This document shows positions 8,671-18,122 of a stretch of DNA of 64,000 nucleotides, in pieces (within the stretch, counting starts at the first letter, position 1; the number at the start of each line of letters is the position of its first letter). The position numbers and the translations under genes were made by a program. The DNA lies in the NCBI RefSeq assembly GCF_033097365.1, contig NZ_AP028461.1, positions 7,626,001 through 7,690,000 on the forward strand. The letters are read 5' to 3'. Below the pieces are notes generated by a model. The model was given only the letters and a program-made list of their open reading frames with translations. It did no database searches and had not been told where the DNA came from. The stretch comes from Actinoplanes sichuanensis. GTDB lineage: Bacteria; Actinomycetota; Actinomycetes; Mycobacteriales; Micromonosporaceae.

Positions 8671-10785
8671 GTGGCTGCCACAGATCCCGCTCTCAACTGG
8701 TCCGACCTCGACCGCAAGGCGGTGGACACCACCCGGGTCTTGGCCATGGACGCCGTGGAGAAGGCCGGCAACGGCCACCCCGGTACCGCCATGAGCCTGG
8801 CCCCGGCCGCCTACCTGCTGTTCAACCGTGTCATGCGGCACGACCCCACGGACCCGGAGTGGGCGGGACGCGACCGCTTCGTGCTCTCGTGTGGTCACTC
8901 CAGCCTCACCCTTTACGTACAGTTGTTCCTCAATGGTTACAGCCTGTCGCTGGATGACCTGAAGGCGCTGCGCCAGTGGGACTCGCTGACCCCGGGCCAC
9001 CCGGAGTACGGGCACACCCCCGGCGTCGAGATCACCACCGGCCCGCTGGGCCAGGGCATCGGCAACGCGATCGGCATGGCCATGTCGGCCCGCCGTGAGC
9101 GCGGCCTGTTCGACCCGGACGCCCCGGCCGGCGAGTCGCCGTTCGACCACTACGTCTACTCGATCGCCTCGGACGGCGACATCGAGGAGGGCGTGAGCCA
9201 CGAGTCGTCGGCCATCGCCTCGGTGCAGAAGCTCGGCAACCTCGTCGTGATCTACGACGACAACGAGATCTCCATCGAGGACGACACCCGGATCGCCAAG
9301 AACGAGGACGTCGGCAAGCGCTACGAGGCGTACGGCTGGCACGTCCAGACGGTGAACTGGCGCGGCTCGGACCCGTACGTCGAGGACGTCGAGGAGCTGT
9401 ACGCGGCGATCCAGGCCGCCAAGGCGGTGACCGACAAGCCGTCGTTCATCGTGCTGAAGACGATCATCGGCTACCCGGCGCCGAAGAAGCGGAACACCGG
9501 CAAGATCCACGGTTCCGCGCTGGGCGCCGCCGAGATCACCGCCACCAAGGAGCTGCTCGGTTTCGCCGACGAGCCGTTCGCGATCGACGACGAGGTCGTC
9601 AAGCACGCGCAGCAGGTCGTCGAGCGTGGCCGCGAGGCCCGCGCCGCCTGGCAGGAGAAGTTCGACGCCTGGGCGGCCGGCAACGCCGAGGGCAAGGCGC
9701 TCTTCGACCGTCTCGCCACCCGCTCCCTGCCGGACGGCTGGCACAAGGCGCTGCCCGAGTTCCCGGCGGACGCCAAGGGCCTGGCCACCCGCGCCGCGTC
9801 CGGCAAGATCCTGGAGGCGCTCGCCCCGGTCCTGCCCGAGCTGTGGGGCGGTTCCGCCGACCTGGCGGAGTCCAACAACACCACGATGAAGGGCGAGCCG
9901 TCCTTCATCCCGGCGGAGTACGCGACCAAGGAGTTCCCCGGTCACGAGTACGGCCGCACGCTGCACTTCGGCATCCGCGAGCACGGCATGGGCTCGATCC
10001 TCAACGGCATCGCGGTGCACGGCGGCACCCGGCCGTACGGTGGCACGTTCCTGGTCTTCAGTGACTACATGCGTGGCTCGGTCCGGCTCTCCGCGCTGAT
10101 GAAGCTGCCGGTCGTGTTCGTGTGGACGCACGACTCGATCGGTCTCGGCGAGGACGGCCCGACGCACCAGCCGATCGAGACGCTGACCGCGCTGCGCGCC
10201 ATCGTCGGCCTCGACGTGGTCCGCCCGGCCGACGCCAACGAGACGGCGTACGCCTGGCGTGGCGCCCTGGAGCACACCGACCGTCCGACCGCGCTCGCGC
10301 TGTCCCGGCAGAACCTGCCGACGATCGACCGCTCCAAGTACGCGTCGGCCGAGGGCACCCTCAAGGGCGGCTACATCCTCTCCGAGGCGACCGGCGGCAC
10401 GCCGCAGGTGATCCTGATCGCCAGCGGCTCCGAGGTGTCGATCGCGCTGACCGCGCAGGAGCGCCTGGAGGCCGCCGGCACCCCCACCCGAGTGGTGTCG
10501 ATGCCCTGCCAGGAGTGGTTCTTCCAGCAGGACGTGGCATACCAGCAGCAGGTTCTGCCGCACGGTGTGAAGGCGCGTGTCACCGTGGAAGCGGGTATCC
10601 GGATGAGCTGGGACCGGATCCTCGGCGACGCGGGCGAGGCGGTCAGCATCGAGCACTACGGCGCCAGCGCCCCGGCCGCGGTTCTGTTCGAGCAGTTCGG
10701 GTTCACCGCTGACAACGTCGTCGCGAAGGCCCACGCGTCCCTGGCCAAGGTCGGCGAGATCACCGGCCACAAGACCGGTAACTGA
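8671..10785 (+). CDS. tkt: Transketolase
   Basis: Thiamine diphosphate enzyme of the non-oxidative pentose-phosphate pathway. 704 residues. Conserved blocks: [15 protein letters not shown] near the N terminus, [14 protein letters not shown], the ThDP/metal motif GDGDIEEG-type stretch ([12 protein letters not shown]), then [15 protein letters not shown] in the pyrimidine-binding domain. I chose the GTG at 8671, which has GAGGAG ten bases upstream and matches family N termini. The ATG at 8533 would add 46 Arg-rich residues without similarity. First gene of the tkt-tal-zwf-opcA-pgl run. Confidence 0.98.
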   Translation: MAATDPALNWSDLDRKAVDTTRVLAMDAVEKAGNGHPGTAMSLAPAAYLLFNRVMRHDPTDPEWAGRDRFVLSCGHSSLTLYVQLFLNGYSLSLDDLKALRQWDSLTPGHPEYGHTPGVEITTGPLGQGIGNAIGMAMSARRERGLFDPDAPAGESPFDHYVYSIASDGDIEEGVSHESSAIASVQKLGNLVVIYDDNEISIEDDTRIAKNEDVGKRYEAYGWHVQTVNWRGSDPYVEDVEELYAAIQAAKAVTDKPSFIVLKTIIGYPAPKKRNTGKIHGSALGAAEITATKELLGFADEPFAIDDEVVKHAQQVVERGREARAAWQEKFDAWAAGNAEGKALFDRLATRSLPDGWHKALPEFPADAKGLATRAASGKILEALAPVLPELWGGSADLAESNNTTMKGEPSFIPAEYATKEFPGHEYGRTLHFGIREHGMGSILNGIAVHGGTRPYGGTFLVFSDYMRGSVRLSALMKLPVVFVWTHDSIGLGEDGPTHQPIETLTALRAIVGLDVVRPADANETAYAWRGALEHTDRPTALALSRQNLPTIDRSKYASAEGTLKGGYILSEATGGTPQVILIASGSEVSIALTAQERLEAAGTPTRVVSMPCQEWFFQQDVAYQQQVLPHGVKARVTVEAGIRMSWDRILGDAGEAVSIEHYGASAPAAVLFEQFGFTADNVVAKAHASLAKVGEITGHKTGN

Positions 10786-10823
10786 CTTCTACTACTGCGT
10801 CACTCATTCAGGAGTTGAGGGAA

Positions 10824-11927
10824 ATGACCGACAGACTGGCTGAGCTCTCCGCCCAGGGCGTCGCGGTGTGGCTCGACGACCTCTCCCGGGTGCGGCTGAC
10901 CAGCGGCTCGCTGGACAAACTGCGTACCGAGCAGCACGTGGTCGGCGTGACCACGAACCCGAGCATCTTCCAGAAGGCGCTGTCCGACGCCGACGCCTAC
11001 GACGAGCAGGTCCGTGACCTGGCCGTCCAGGGCGTGACGGTGGAGGAGGCGATCCGGCTGATGACCGCCAAGGACGTCCGCTGGGCCGCCGACGTGTTCC
11101 GCCCGGCGTACGACGCCTCCAACGGCATCGACGGTCGCATCTCGATCGAGGTGGACCCGCGCAAGGCGCACGAGACCGAGTCCACCGTCGCCGAGGCGAA
11201 GACCCTGTGGTGGCTCGTCGACCGGCCGAACCTGTACATCAAGATCCCGGCGACGCTGGCCGGCCTGCCCGCCATCACCCAGGTGCTGGGGGCGGGCATC
11301 AGCGTCAACGTCACGCTGATCTTCTCGGTCGAGCGGTACCAGGCCGTGATGGAGGCGTTCCTGGCCGGTCTCGAGCTGGCGAAGGTGAACGGCCACGACC
11401 TTTCCAAGATCGGCTCGGTCGCGTCGTTCTTCGTCTCGCGCGTGGACAGCGAGGTGGACAAGCGCCTCGACAAGATCGGTTCGGACGAGGCCAAGGCTCT
11501 CAAGGGCAAGGCGGCCATCGCCAACGCCCGGCTCGCCTACGAGGCGTACACCGAGGTCTTCGGCACCGACCGCTGGAAGGCCCTGGCCTCGGCCGGCGCC
11601 CACCCGCAGCGCCCGCTCTGGGCGTCCACCGGCACGAAGAACCCGGAGTTCCTGGACACGATCTACGTCGAGGAGCTGATCGCGCCCGGCACGGTGAACA
11701 CCATGCCGGAGTCGGTCATCTTCGCGTACGAGGACCACGGCACCACCCGCGGCGACACCGTCACCGGCAACTTCGCGGACGCCCACCAGGTCTTCACCGA
11801 CCTCACGGCGGTCGGCATCGACTTCGCCGACGTGTTCAAGGTCCTCGAGGACGAGGGCGTGGAGAAGTTCGAGCAGGCCTGGAACGAGCTGCTCGAGAAC
11901 GTCGCGAAGACACTCAAGGCCGCGTAA
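10824..11927 (+). CDS. tal: Transaldolase
   Basis: Transfers a dihydroxyacetone unit in the non-oxidative pentose-phosphate pathway. 367 residues, the longer actinobacterial type. Marks: [13 protein letters not shown] at the N terminus, the Schiff-base Lys in LYIKIPAT, and [16 protein letters not shown] at 10824 with GGAG nine bases upstream and a second purine run just before the start. It follows tkt by 38 bases and is separated from zwf by a strong hairpin. Confidence 0.97.
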   Translation: MTDRLAELSAQGVAVWLDDLSRVRLTSGSLDKLRTEQHVVGVTTNPSIFQKALSDADAYDEQVRDLAVQGVTVEEAIRLMTAKDVRWAADVFRPAYDASNGIDGRISIEVDPRKAHETESTVAEAKTLWWLVDRPNLYIKIPATLAGLPAITQVLGAGISVNVTLIFSVERYQAVMEAFLAGLELAKVNGHDLSKIGSVASFFVSRVDSEVDKRLDKIGSDEAKALKGKAAIANARLAYEAYTEVFGTDRWKALASAGAHPQRPLWASTGTKNPEFLDTIYVEELIAPGTVNTMPESVIFAYEDHGTTRGDTVTGNFADAHQVFTDLTAVGIDFADVFKVLEDEGVEKFEQAWNELLENVAKTLKAA

Positions 11928-11940
11928 GCGCTGAATGACG

Positions 11941-11969
11941 GAGCGGCCTGTCCGGTGGACAGGCCGCTC
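11941..11969 (+). terminator. Hairpin between tal and zwf
   Basis: Perfect 13-bp stem GAGCGGCCTGTCC / GGACAGGCCGCTC with a 3-base loop (GGT), starting 13 bases after the tal stop. No T-run. It may end or attenuate transcription between tal and zwf. An in-frame ATG for zwf at 11955 would lie inside this stem, which argues against it as the zwf start. Confidence 0.8.
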
Positions 11970-11999
11970 CGCACCCTCCAGAACTGGCAGGATGGGAAC

Positions 12000-13517
12000 G
12001 TGGGTAATCCGCTGCGCACCGCACAGGACCGTCGGCTTCCGCGGATCCCGGAGCCCTGTGCTCTGGTCATCTTCGGGGTCACCGGTGACCTGTCCCGTAA
12101 GAAGCTCATCCCGGCCGTGTACGACCTGGCCAACCGCGGTCTGCTTCCTCCCGGTTTCGTGGTGGTGGGCTTCGCCCGCGCCGACTGGGGCGACGGCAGC
12201 TTCGAGTCCCTGGCCTACGCGGCAGCCAAGAAGGGCGCCCGGACGCCCTGGCGTGACGACGTCTGGCAGCGCCTCTCCGAGCGATTCCACTTCATTCCCG
12301 GCTCGTTCGACGACGACGACGCCTTCGACAAGCTCGCGGCCACGCTGGACGAGTTGAAGGAGCGCAACGGCATCGCCGGCAACGCGGCCTTCTACTTCTC
12401 CATCCCGCCGGCCGCGTTCCCGCTGGTCCTCAACCAGCTCAACCGCACCGGCATGGCCGACCCGTCGAAGACCGGCGGCTGGCGCCGGGTCGTGGTGGAG
12501 AAGCCGTTCGGCCACGACTTCCAGAGCGCCGTGCAGCTCAACCAGCTCGTCGACGACGTGTTCATCCCGGAGGACGTCTTCCGGATCGACCACTACCTCG
12601 GCAAAGAGACCGTGCAGAACATCATGGCGCTGCGCTTCGCGAACAGCCTGTTCGAGCCGGTGTGGAACTCGAAGTACGTCGACAGTGTGCAGATCACCAT
12701 GGCCGAGGACGTCGGCATCGGCACCCGCGCGGCGTTCTACGACGCCTCCGGCGCGGCCCGCGACGTCCTGCAGAACCATCTGCTGCAGCTGCTCGCGATG
12801 ATCGCCATGGAAGAGCCGACGAGCTTCGACCCCCAGGAGGTACGGGCGGAGAAGCTCAAGGTCCTCAAGGCGATCAGCCTGCCGCCCGACATCAGCACCG
12901 GCTCCGTCCGCGGGCAGTACCTTCCCGGCTGGGTGGCCGGCGAACGTGCCGTCGGGTATCTGGAGGAGCCGAACATCCCGGCCACCTCCACCACCGAGAC
13001 GTACGCCGCGGTCCGCCTCGGCATCCAGAACCGGCGCTGGGCCGGCGTCCCGTTCTACGTGCGGGTCGGCAAGCGGATGCCCCGGCGGGTCACCGAGATC
13101 GCGATCCTGTTCAAGCGGGCGCCACACCTGCCGTTCGACCCGGCCGACGTGGAGATGCTGGGCCACAACCAGCTGGTCGTGCGGGTCCAGCCGGACGAGG
13201 GCGTGGTCCTGAAGTTCGGCTCCAAGGTGCCCGGCACCTCGATGGAGGTCCGGGACATCGCGATGGACTTCCAGTACGGCGAGGCGTTCACCGAGTCCAG
13301 CCCGGAGGCGTACGAGCGGCTGGTCCTGGATGTTCTGATCGGCGACCGGACGCTGTTCCCGGACGCCGCCGAGATCGAGCAGTCCTGGCGGGTCATCGAC
13401 CCGCTCGAAGCCGCCTGGGCGGGACAGAAACCGGAGCCGTACCGGGCCGGCGAGTGGGGCCCGCGGGCCTCCGACGAGATGCTGGCGCGCGAAGGCCGTA
13501 CCTGGAGGCGGGCATGA
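12000..13517 (+). CDS. zwf: Glucose-6-phosphate 1-dehydrogenase
   Basis: NADP-dependent first enzyme of the oxidative pentose-phosphate pathway. 505 residues, usual length. Nucleotide-binding motif VIFGVTGDLSRKKLIPA near the N terminus; active site RIDHYLGKETVQN with the substrate-binding Lys and the catalytic His. GTG at 12000 with AGGATGGG just upstream; the ATG at 11955 is inside a terminator stem. The end overlaps opcA by four bases (ATGA). Confidence 0.97.
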   Translation: MGNPLRTAQDRRLPRIPEPCALVIFGVTGDLSRKKLIPAVYDLANRGLLPPGFVVVGFARADWGDGSFESLAYAAAKKGARTPWRDDVWQRLSERFHFIPGSFDDDDAFDKLAATLDELKERNGIAGNAAFYFSIPPAAFPLVLNQLNRTGMADPSKTGGWRRVVVEKPFGHDFQSAVQLNQLVDDVFIPEDVFRIDHYLGKETVQNIMALRFANSLFEPVWNSKYVDSVQITMAEDVGIGTRAAFYDASGAARDVLQNHLLQLLAMIAMEEPTSFDPQEVRAEKLKVLKAISLPPDISTGSVRGQYLPGWVAGERAVGYLEEPNIPATSTTETYAAVRLGIQNRRWAGVPFYVRVGKRMPRRVTEIAILFKRAPHLPFDPADVEMLGHNQLVVRVQPDEGVVLKFGSKVPGTSMEVRDIAMDFQYGEAFTESSPEAYERLVLDVLIGDRTLFPDAAEIEQSWRVIDPLEAAWAGQKPEPYRAGEWGPRASDEMLAREGRTWRRA

Positions 13518-14497
13518 TCGGTCTGTGGGACACCACCGGCAACGAGGTCGTCAAGGCTCTGGCCGCGGAGCGGCGCAGCGCCGGTGGCGTGGCCTCCGGT
13601 CTGGCGCTGACGCTGATCGCGGTGGTCGAGGAGAAGAAGGTCCGGGAGGCCGAGGCGGCGGCCACCATCGCCGCCGCGGCGCACCCCTGCCGGCTGCTGA
13701 TCGTGGTCCGCTCCGACATGGAGGGCCGCAGCCGGCTGGACGCGGAGATCGTCGTGGGCGGGCGTCTCGGCCCGGCCGAGGCGGTCGTCATGCGGATGTA
13801 CGGCCGTCTCGCGCTGCACGCCGAGTCGGTCGTGATGCCGCTGCTCGCCCCGGACGTCCCGGTGGTCACCTGGTGGCACGAGGACCCGCCGAACATGATC
13901 GCCAACGACTTCCTGGGCGTCGTCGCGGAACGCCGGATCACCGACAGCGCGCAGGCAGCCGACCCGGTGGCCGCGCTCAAGCAGCGGGCCGTCGACTACG
14001 CGCCGGGTGACACCGACCTCACCTGGACCCGGATCACGCTGTGGCGGACCCTGGTGGCCGGCGCTTTCGACAGCACCGAGGCCCGGGTCGTCGGCGCGCG
14101 CATCGTGGCGCCGGACCGGGACCCCACCGCCTGGCTGATGATGGGCTGGCTCAAGTCCCGCCTCGGCATCGAGCCGACGATGGAGCACACCGACCGGGCA
14201 CCGCGCCTGCACTCGGTGGAGCTGCAGTGCGAGAACGGCGACTGCGTCCGGGTCACCCGCGAGGAGGGCACGGCGCTGTTCAGCCGGACCGGCCAGGAGG
14301 ACCGTTACATGCCGCTGCCGAAGCGGCCGGTCGGGGACGAGCTGGCCGAGGAGCTGCGCCGGCTCGACGCCGACCAGATCTACGCGGACGCGCTCGGCGC
14401 CATGGCCGGTCTGTCCGGTCTGGACCACCGCAACCCGGCGCGGGTGCACGTCTGGAAGGATCCGGCTCTGGCCGCGATCGCCAGTTCCGCTGCCTGA
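13514..14497 (+). CDS. opcA: Glucose-6-phosphate dehydrogenase assembly protein OpcA
   Basis: Partner of Zwf, needed for its assembly or redox activation in actinobacteria and cyanobacteria. 327 residues. Recognised by MIGLWDTTGNEVVKALAAER, then PCRLLIVVRSD, PVVTWWHEDPP and TAWLMMGWLKSRLG. Starts in ATGA overlap with the zwf stop, implying 1:1 coupled synthesis with Zwf. Followed by a hairpin and pgl. Confidence 0.95.
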   Translation: MIGLWDTTGNEVVKALAAERRSAGGVASGLALTLIAVVEEKKVREAEAAATIAAAAHPCRLLIVVRSDMEGRSRLDAEIVVGGRLGPAEAVVMRMYGRLALHAESVVMPLLAPDVPVVTWWHEDPPNMIANDFLGVVAERRITDSAQAADPVAALKQRAVDYAPGDTDLTWTRITLWRTLVAGAFDSTEARVVGARIVAPDRDPTAWLMMGWLKSRLGIEPTMEHTDRAPRLHSVELQCENGDCVRVTREEGTALFSRTGQEDRYMPLPKRPVGDELAEELRRLDADQIYADALGAMAGLSGLDHRNPARVHVWKDPALAAIASSAA

Positions 14498-14511
14498 CAC
14501 CTACACATCGG

Positions 14512-14540
14512 GGCCGTCCGTCGCACTGCGGCGGGCGGCC
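14512..14540 (+). terminator. Stem-loop between opcA and pgl
   Basis: GGCCGTCCGTCGC at 14512-14524 pairs with GCGGCGGGCGGCC at 14528-14540 around a 3-base loop; two positions are G-U pairs in RNA. It lies 15 bases after the opcA stop and 24 bases before the pgl start, so it may reduce read-through into pgl. Confidence 0.55.
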
Positions 14541-14564
14541 TCGCACATTGAGGGAGAGACCCCA

Positions 14565-15311
14565 TTGAGTGAGACCGTGGTCGTGGTGGTTCCGGACGCC
14601 GACATCCTGGCGTCCACGGTGGCGGCACGGCTCGCCGTCAAAATCATCGACGCGCAGGCGGTGCACGGTACGGCGAGTGTGGTGCTGACCGGCGGCCGGG
14701 TCGCCGCGAAGGTGCTGCGCTCGGTCCGGGAGCTGCCCGCCGCCGCGGCGATCGACTGGTCCCGGGTGGACCTGTGGTGGGGTGACGAGCGGTTCCTGCC
14801 GTCCGGCGACCCGGACCGCAACGAGACCCAGGCCCGCGAGGCGCTGCTGGACAAGCTGCCTCTCGACCCGGCGCGAGTGCACGCGATGCCGGCCTCCGAC
14901 GGCCCGGACGGCGAGGACGCGGTCAAGGCCGCCGCCCGGTACGCCGCCGAACTCGCCGCCGCGGCCGGGCCCGGTGCGTCGGTGCCCCGCTTCGACGTGC
15001 TGATGCTCGGCGTCGGTGAGGACGGGCACGTGGCGTCGCTCTTCCCGGGGCACCCGGTGCTGGCCGAGACCGGTACCACGGCCGCCACCTTCGACAGCCC
15101 GAAGCCGCCGCCCACCCGGGTCACGCTCACCGTGCCGACGATCCGGAGCGCCGACGAGGTGTGGCTGATCGCCGCGGGGCCGGACAAGGCCGCCCCGATC
15201 GGCACGGTGCTGTCCGGCGGGGACCTGCCCGCGGCGAGCGCGACCGGCGTACAGAAGACGCTCTGGCTGCTGGACCAGGCCGCCGCGGCGAACCTGCCCG
15301 CCCAGCGGTGA
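14565..15311 (+). CDS. pgl: 6-phosphogluconolactonase
   Basis: Hydrolyses 6-phosphogluconolactone after the Zwf step. 248 residues, SugarP_isomerase/NagB-like fold. Marks: VVLTGGRVAAKVL, WSRVDLWWGDERFLPSGDPD with the ERF signature, and VLMLGVGEDGHVASLFPGHP with the catalytic His. The start is a TTG at 14565, preceded by AGGGAGAG at good spacing; no ATG or GTG fits better. Last gene of the pentose-phosphate run. Confidence 0.95.
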   Translation: MSETVVVVVPDADILASTVAARLAVKIIDAQAVHGTASVVLTGGRVAAKVLRSVRELPAAAAIDWSRVDLWWGDERFLPSGDPDRNETQAREALLDKLPLDPARVHAMPASDGPDGEDAVKAAARYAAELAAAAGPGASVPRFDVLMLGVGEDGHVASLFPGHPVLAETGTTAATFDSPKPPPTRVTLTVPTIRSADEVWLIAAGPDKAAPIGTVLSGGDLPAASATGVQKTLWLLDQAAAANLPAQR

Positions 15312-15316
15312 CCACC

Positions 15317-15356
15317 GGTGTGGTGACCTGCGACTCGAAACGCCGGTCACCACACC
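15317..15356. terminator. Bidirectional stem-loop downstream of pgl
   Basis: Perfect 12-bp inverted repeat GGTGTGGTGACC (15317-15328) and GGTCACCACACC (15345-15356) with a 16-base loop. It lies between the convergent pgl and sigma-partner genes and can serve both. Confidence 0.75.
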
Positions 15357-15384
15357 TACCGCGAGCGCGGCGTGCGGTGCGGCG

Positions 15385-15831
15385 TCAGGACGGACCGGCG
15401 GCCGGGGTCGCCGCCGGCGGCAGGTCCGCGGTCTTCCCACCGGGGGTGGCCTCGGGCACGCCGGTGACCGGTTTCGTCGCCGCCGACCGGGACGGAGTGA
15501 GCGGCGCGGACGGCGGAAGCGACGCCTCCGGCGCGGGCCTGGTCGTCGAGAGGGACGGCGGGACCGGGGTGGACGGCACCGGTGGCGCGGTGACGACCGG
15601 ATCGGCGGGCTGGACCGGCGCGGGATCGGGTGCGCCCGGCCCCAGCGTCACGGTCAGCGCCACCGCGGCGATCGCCACCCCGACCGGTAACGGCAGCCAG
15701 CGCCACAGGCGCAGCCGTTTGCGCGGCACCGCCACCGTCGGCGGCACCCCGAACCGCAGCCGCTCCTGCGTGATCTGACCGGCCCGGGCGACCAGCGCGC
15801 TCCGCAGCCGCAGTTCCAGATCGTCGGTCAC
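15385..15831 (-). CDS. Membrane-anchored Pro-rich partner of the SigE-family sigma factor (putative anti-sigma)
   Basis: 148 residues: a charged cytoplasmic N terminus (MTDDLELRLRSALVAR), one hydrophobic segment around residues 45-62 (LPLPVGVAIAAVALTVTL), then a long Pro/Ala/Ser/Thr-rich tail that would lie outside the cell. It begins in ATGA overlap with the sigma factor gene at 15828, the usual place for a membrane anti-sigma factor or accessory protein. No anti-sigma motif (such as a zinc HxxxCxxC) is visible, so the role is inferred from context only. Confidence 0.7.
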   Translation of the reverse strand: MTDDLELRLRSALVARAGQITQERLRFGVPPTVAVPRKRLRLWRWLPLPVGVAIAAVALTVTLGPGAPDPAPVQPADPVVTAPPVPSTPVPPSLSTTRPAPEASLPPSAPLTPSRSAATKPVTGVPEATPGGKTADLPPAATPAAGPS

Positions 15832-16403
15832 CGGTCCCCCATTCGTGCTCGCAGGATGGACAGCGCACGGTGCGCCGTCGACTTGACCGTGCCGCGGGAG
15901 ACCCGCAGTGTGTCGGCGATCTCCCCCTCGGAGAGCTCCGACCAGTAACGCAGGACCAGGACCTGGCGCTGCCGGGCGGTCAGGCCGCGCAGCGCCCGCA
16001 ACATCTCCCGGTCACCGACCCCGAGCAGCGCCTCGTCCTCCGCCGCCGGAACGTTCTCCGGCGGCGGAGGAAGATAGGCCCGGGCGGTCCGGCGGCGGCG
16101 CAGCGCGGACCGAGCCGCGTTGGTCACCCCGGTGATCAGGTACGCGTTCGGATCCGTCACCCCGCGCAGGTCGGGCCCGTGCCGCCGGTAGAGCGCGGTG
16201 AACACGTCCTGCACGATGTCCTCCGCGGTGGCCAGGTCGTCGACCATCAGCACCGCCAGCCGCACCATGCTGAGCCGCCGGCTGTGGTAGAGCTCGTTGA
16301 TCGCCGGCGGCGACTCCGGGGTGCCCCGACCGGCCGCTCGCACACCGGCGGAGACTCCGCGCAGCCAGGCGAGCAGCGAAGGGAACGGCAGAACAGAGAT
16401 CAC
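15828..16403 (-). CDS. RNA polymerase sigma-70 factor, ECF/SigE family
   Basis: 191 residues with sigma regions 2 and 4. Region 2: LAVLMVDDLATAEDIVQDVF followed by TALYRRHGPD; region 4: LTARQRQVLVLRYWSELSEG and the HTH EIADTLRVSRGTVKSTAHR. Typical of the large actinobacterial SigE-type ECF group that regulates stress or envelope genes. The GTG at 16403 starts an N-terminal extension of about 35 residues before region 2; an internal start is possible. Its target genes cannot be seen here. Confidence 0.88.
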   Translation of the reverse strand: MISVLPFPSLLAWLRGVSAGVRAAGRGTPESPPAINELYHSRRLSMVRLAVLMVDDLATAEDIVQDVFTALYRRHGPDLRGVTDPNAYLITGVTNAARSALRRRRTARAYLPPPPENVPAAEDEALLGVGDREMLRALRGLTARQRQVLVLRYWSELSEGEIADTLRVSRGTVKSTAHRALSILRARMGDR

Positions 16404-16448
16404 GGGCGCCCCGGGGTGGTGTGGAGGGAAGGAACGGTACCTTCCGGG

Positions 16449-16871
16449 TCAGTTCGAGCGCGACGGCGTGGCGGCCGGCTTCGGCGCCTTGGTCGCGGCC
16501 GGTCCGGTGGCCGGGGTGACGGCCGGCTTACCGGGCGCCGGGGTCGCGGCGGGGCCCTTGCCCGGGGTGACGGCGGGCTTACCGGCCGGGGTGGTGGCGG
16601 GCTCGGCGGTCGGCTTGTGGCCGGTCTGGGCGGGCTTCGACACCGGCGGAACCGGGGCCGGGGTCTCCGCGATCGGCGAGGTCACCGCGGCCGGCTTCGA
16701 CGGTGCGGGGGTGGCCGGCTCGGCGGTCGGCTGGTGGCTGGTCGCCGCCGGGGTCGGGGGCACCGGGGCCGGGGTGGCCTCGTCGGCGAACGCGGTGGCC
16801 GACAGGCCGGCGATGCCGAGCACGGTCACGGCGCCGACGGTGAGAGCCAGGCCACGGGTCGAGATTCGCAT
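16449..16871 (-). CDS. Secreted Pro/Ala/Thr-rich low-complexity protein
   Basis: 140 residues. A Sec signal peptide is clear: MRISTRGLALTVGAVTVLGI then AGLSATAFA, with likely cleavage after AFA. The mature part is almost entirely Pro, Ala, Thr, Lys and Gly in imperfect repeats such as HQPTAEPATP and HKPTAEPATT. AGGAG lies before the ATG at 16871. No enzymatic domain; probably an extended wall-associated protein. It follows the sigma gene on the same strand but has its own ribosome site and upstream space. Confidence 0.75.
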   Translation of the reverse strand: MRISTRGLALTVGAVTVLGIAGLSATAFADEATPAPVPPTPAATSHQPTAEPATPAPSKPAAVTSPIAETPAPVPPVSKPAQTGHKPTAEPATTPAGKPAVTPGKGPAATPAPGKPAVTPATGPAATKAPKPAATPSRSN

Positions 16872-16975
16872 CGGTACTCCTGCTCGTTTGGTTGCTGTCG
16901 CAGGAGTAGACGCGCGGCCGGTCAGAAGGTTGGCGGTTCGGGAGTGACGCGCGCCACAGATCTAGGCTTCGAAGC

Positions 16976-17581
16976 ATGCAGCCGACCATTCGCGCCTACC
17001 GGCCCACCGACCTCGACGCGATCTATGACATCTGCGTACGCACCGCCGCCGCGGGCCAGGACGCACGCGGCAAGCACACCACCGACCGCATGCTCGGCGA
17101 TGTCTGGGCGGTGCCGTATGTGACCCGCGAACCCGAGCACGCGCACGTGCTCGACGACGGGACCGGCACGGCCGTCGGCTACATCCTGGGCACCGCCGAC
17201 ACCGAGGCGTTCGTGAAGTGGTTCCGCGAGGAGTGGATCCCGGCGAAGGCCCCGACTTTCGCCGCCGACGACCCGAAGGACCGGGAACTGGCCGCGGTGT
17301 TCAACTCGCCGGAGAAGATGATCCGGCCCGAGTTCGCCGACTATCCGGCCCACCTGCACATCGACCTGCTGCCGGAGTGGCAGGGACGGGGGCGGGGGCG
17401 CGCGCTGATGGCGGCGTTCCTGGACGGACTGCGCGCCGCCGGTGTGGCGAGGGTGCACCTCGGCATGGCCGTGGAGAACACCGGCGCCTACGCGTTCTAT
17501 CGCAAGCTGGGCTTCCACGACATCGCGGTGCCGAACCCGGGCGCCCGCTTCGTGGGCCGCGACACGGAGCCGCTGATCTGA
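16976..17581 (+). CDS. GNAT-family N-acetyltransferase
   Basis: 201 residues with the GNAT fold. The acetyl-CoA pyrophosphate-binding loop is LPEWQGRGRGRALMAAFLDGL, matching the Q/RxxGxG/A motif, and VENTGAYAFYRKLGFHD is the C-terminal motif B typical of the family. The middle has an insert with PTFAADDPKDREL, as in GNATs related to eukaryotic-type amino-sugar acetylases; the substrate is not determined. Convergent with rbpA across a strong stem-loop. Confidence 0.88.
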   Translation: MQPTIRAYRPTDLDAIYDICVRTAAAGQDARGKHTTDRMLGDVWAVPYVTREPEHAHVLDDGTGTAVGYILGTADTEAFVKWFREEWIPAKAPTFAADDPKDRELAAVFNSPEKMIRPEFADYPAHLHIDLLPEWQGRGRGRALMAAFLDGLRAAGVARVHLGMAVENTGAYAFYRKLGFHDIAVPNPGARFVGRDTEPLI

Positions 17582-17587
17582 CCCGGC

Positions 17588-17625
17588 CGGGCGTGCCGGC
17601 TGCCCCTGTCCAGCCGGCACGCCCG
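17588..17625. terminator. Bidirectional terminator between the GNAT gene and rbpA
   Basis: Perfect 15-bp stem CGGGCGTGCCGGCTG (17588-17602) / CAGCCGGCACGCCCG (17611-17625), 8-base loop. It fills the 48 bases between two convergent stop codons. Confidence 0.85.
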
Positions 17626-17629
17626 TCGA

Positions 17630-17971
17630 TCATTCGCCGCGTCGCTGACGGACCTTGGCGAGCGCCTCGACGAGGATCGCCGCGGCGTCCTCGTCGGAGC
17701 GACGCTCCTTCACATACGCCAGATGCGACTTGTACGGCTCGGTCCGCGCCCGGCCAGGCGGGCTGGACGGGTCGAGACCGGCCGGCTGCCCGCACCGCGG
17801 ACAGTCCCAGGTGTCGGGGTTCGCCGCCTCCGCCGCGAACCAGATGATGCTGTCGTGACCGGCCGCGCAGAAGTAGGTCACCTGCCTGCGCGGTGCGGGT
17901 TCGCTGCGCTCGTCGGGTCGCATCGGGCTGGACCCGATCCGGCTGCCGCGAATAGCGCTGCCACTGGACAC
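17630..17971 (-). CDS. rbpA: RNA polymerase-binding protein RbpA
   Basis: Actinobacterial transcription factor that binds RNA polymerase and the housekeeping sigma factor and stabilises the open complex. 113 residues from a GTG at 17971 with AGGAG eight bases upstream. Sequence is family-typical: SSGSAIRGSRIGSSPM at the start, zinc-binding CAAGH ... WDCPRCGQPAG, and the sigma-interacting C terminus RTEPYKSHLAYVKERRSDED. A longer reading from 18064 lacks similarity. Confidence 0.96.
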   Translation of the reverse strand: MSSGSAIRGSRIGSSPMRPDERSEPAPRRQVTYFCAAGHDSIIWFAAEAANPDTWDCPRCGQPAGLDPSSPPGRARTEPYKSHLAYVKERRSDEDAAAILVEALAKVRQRRGE

Positions 17972-18059
17972 GGACGTCACTCCTGTCTCGAGGGGCCTCT
18001 CAGAGGGTCGCCGTCCGGCTCCGGGGGACTCGTGAGGGGCGCACGAACCGGACAGCAGG

Positions 18060-18097
18060 AACAAAAAACCGCACGGCCGGAAAAACCGGCCGCGCGG
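18060..18097 (-). terminator. Rho-independent terminator after secG
   Basis: On the minus strand a 12-bp stem (CCGCGCGGCCGG / CCGGCCGTGCGG, one G-U pair) with a TTTTT loop is followed directly by TTTTTTGTT. This is a textbook intrinsic terminator, 25 bases beyond the secG stop, and it insulates secG from rbpA. Confidence 0.92.
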
Positions 18098-18122
18098 CAG
18101 ATTGTACGACTACAGCGCGCTG

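Noticed and set aside
8451..8792. 113-codon frame antisense to the tkt start
   Set aside because: Lies over the ctaB-tkt promoter region and the tkt N terminus; no ribosome site or similarity.
8644..10770. Long open frame of about 700 codons antisense to transketolase
   Set aside because: It mirrors the real tkt frame, is Arg/Val/Leu-rich with no recognisable domain, and is the usual by-product of high-GC codon bias.
10800..13166. 788-codon open frame antisense to tal and zwf
   Set aside because: Shadow frame spanning two well-supported genes and the terminator between them.
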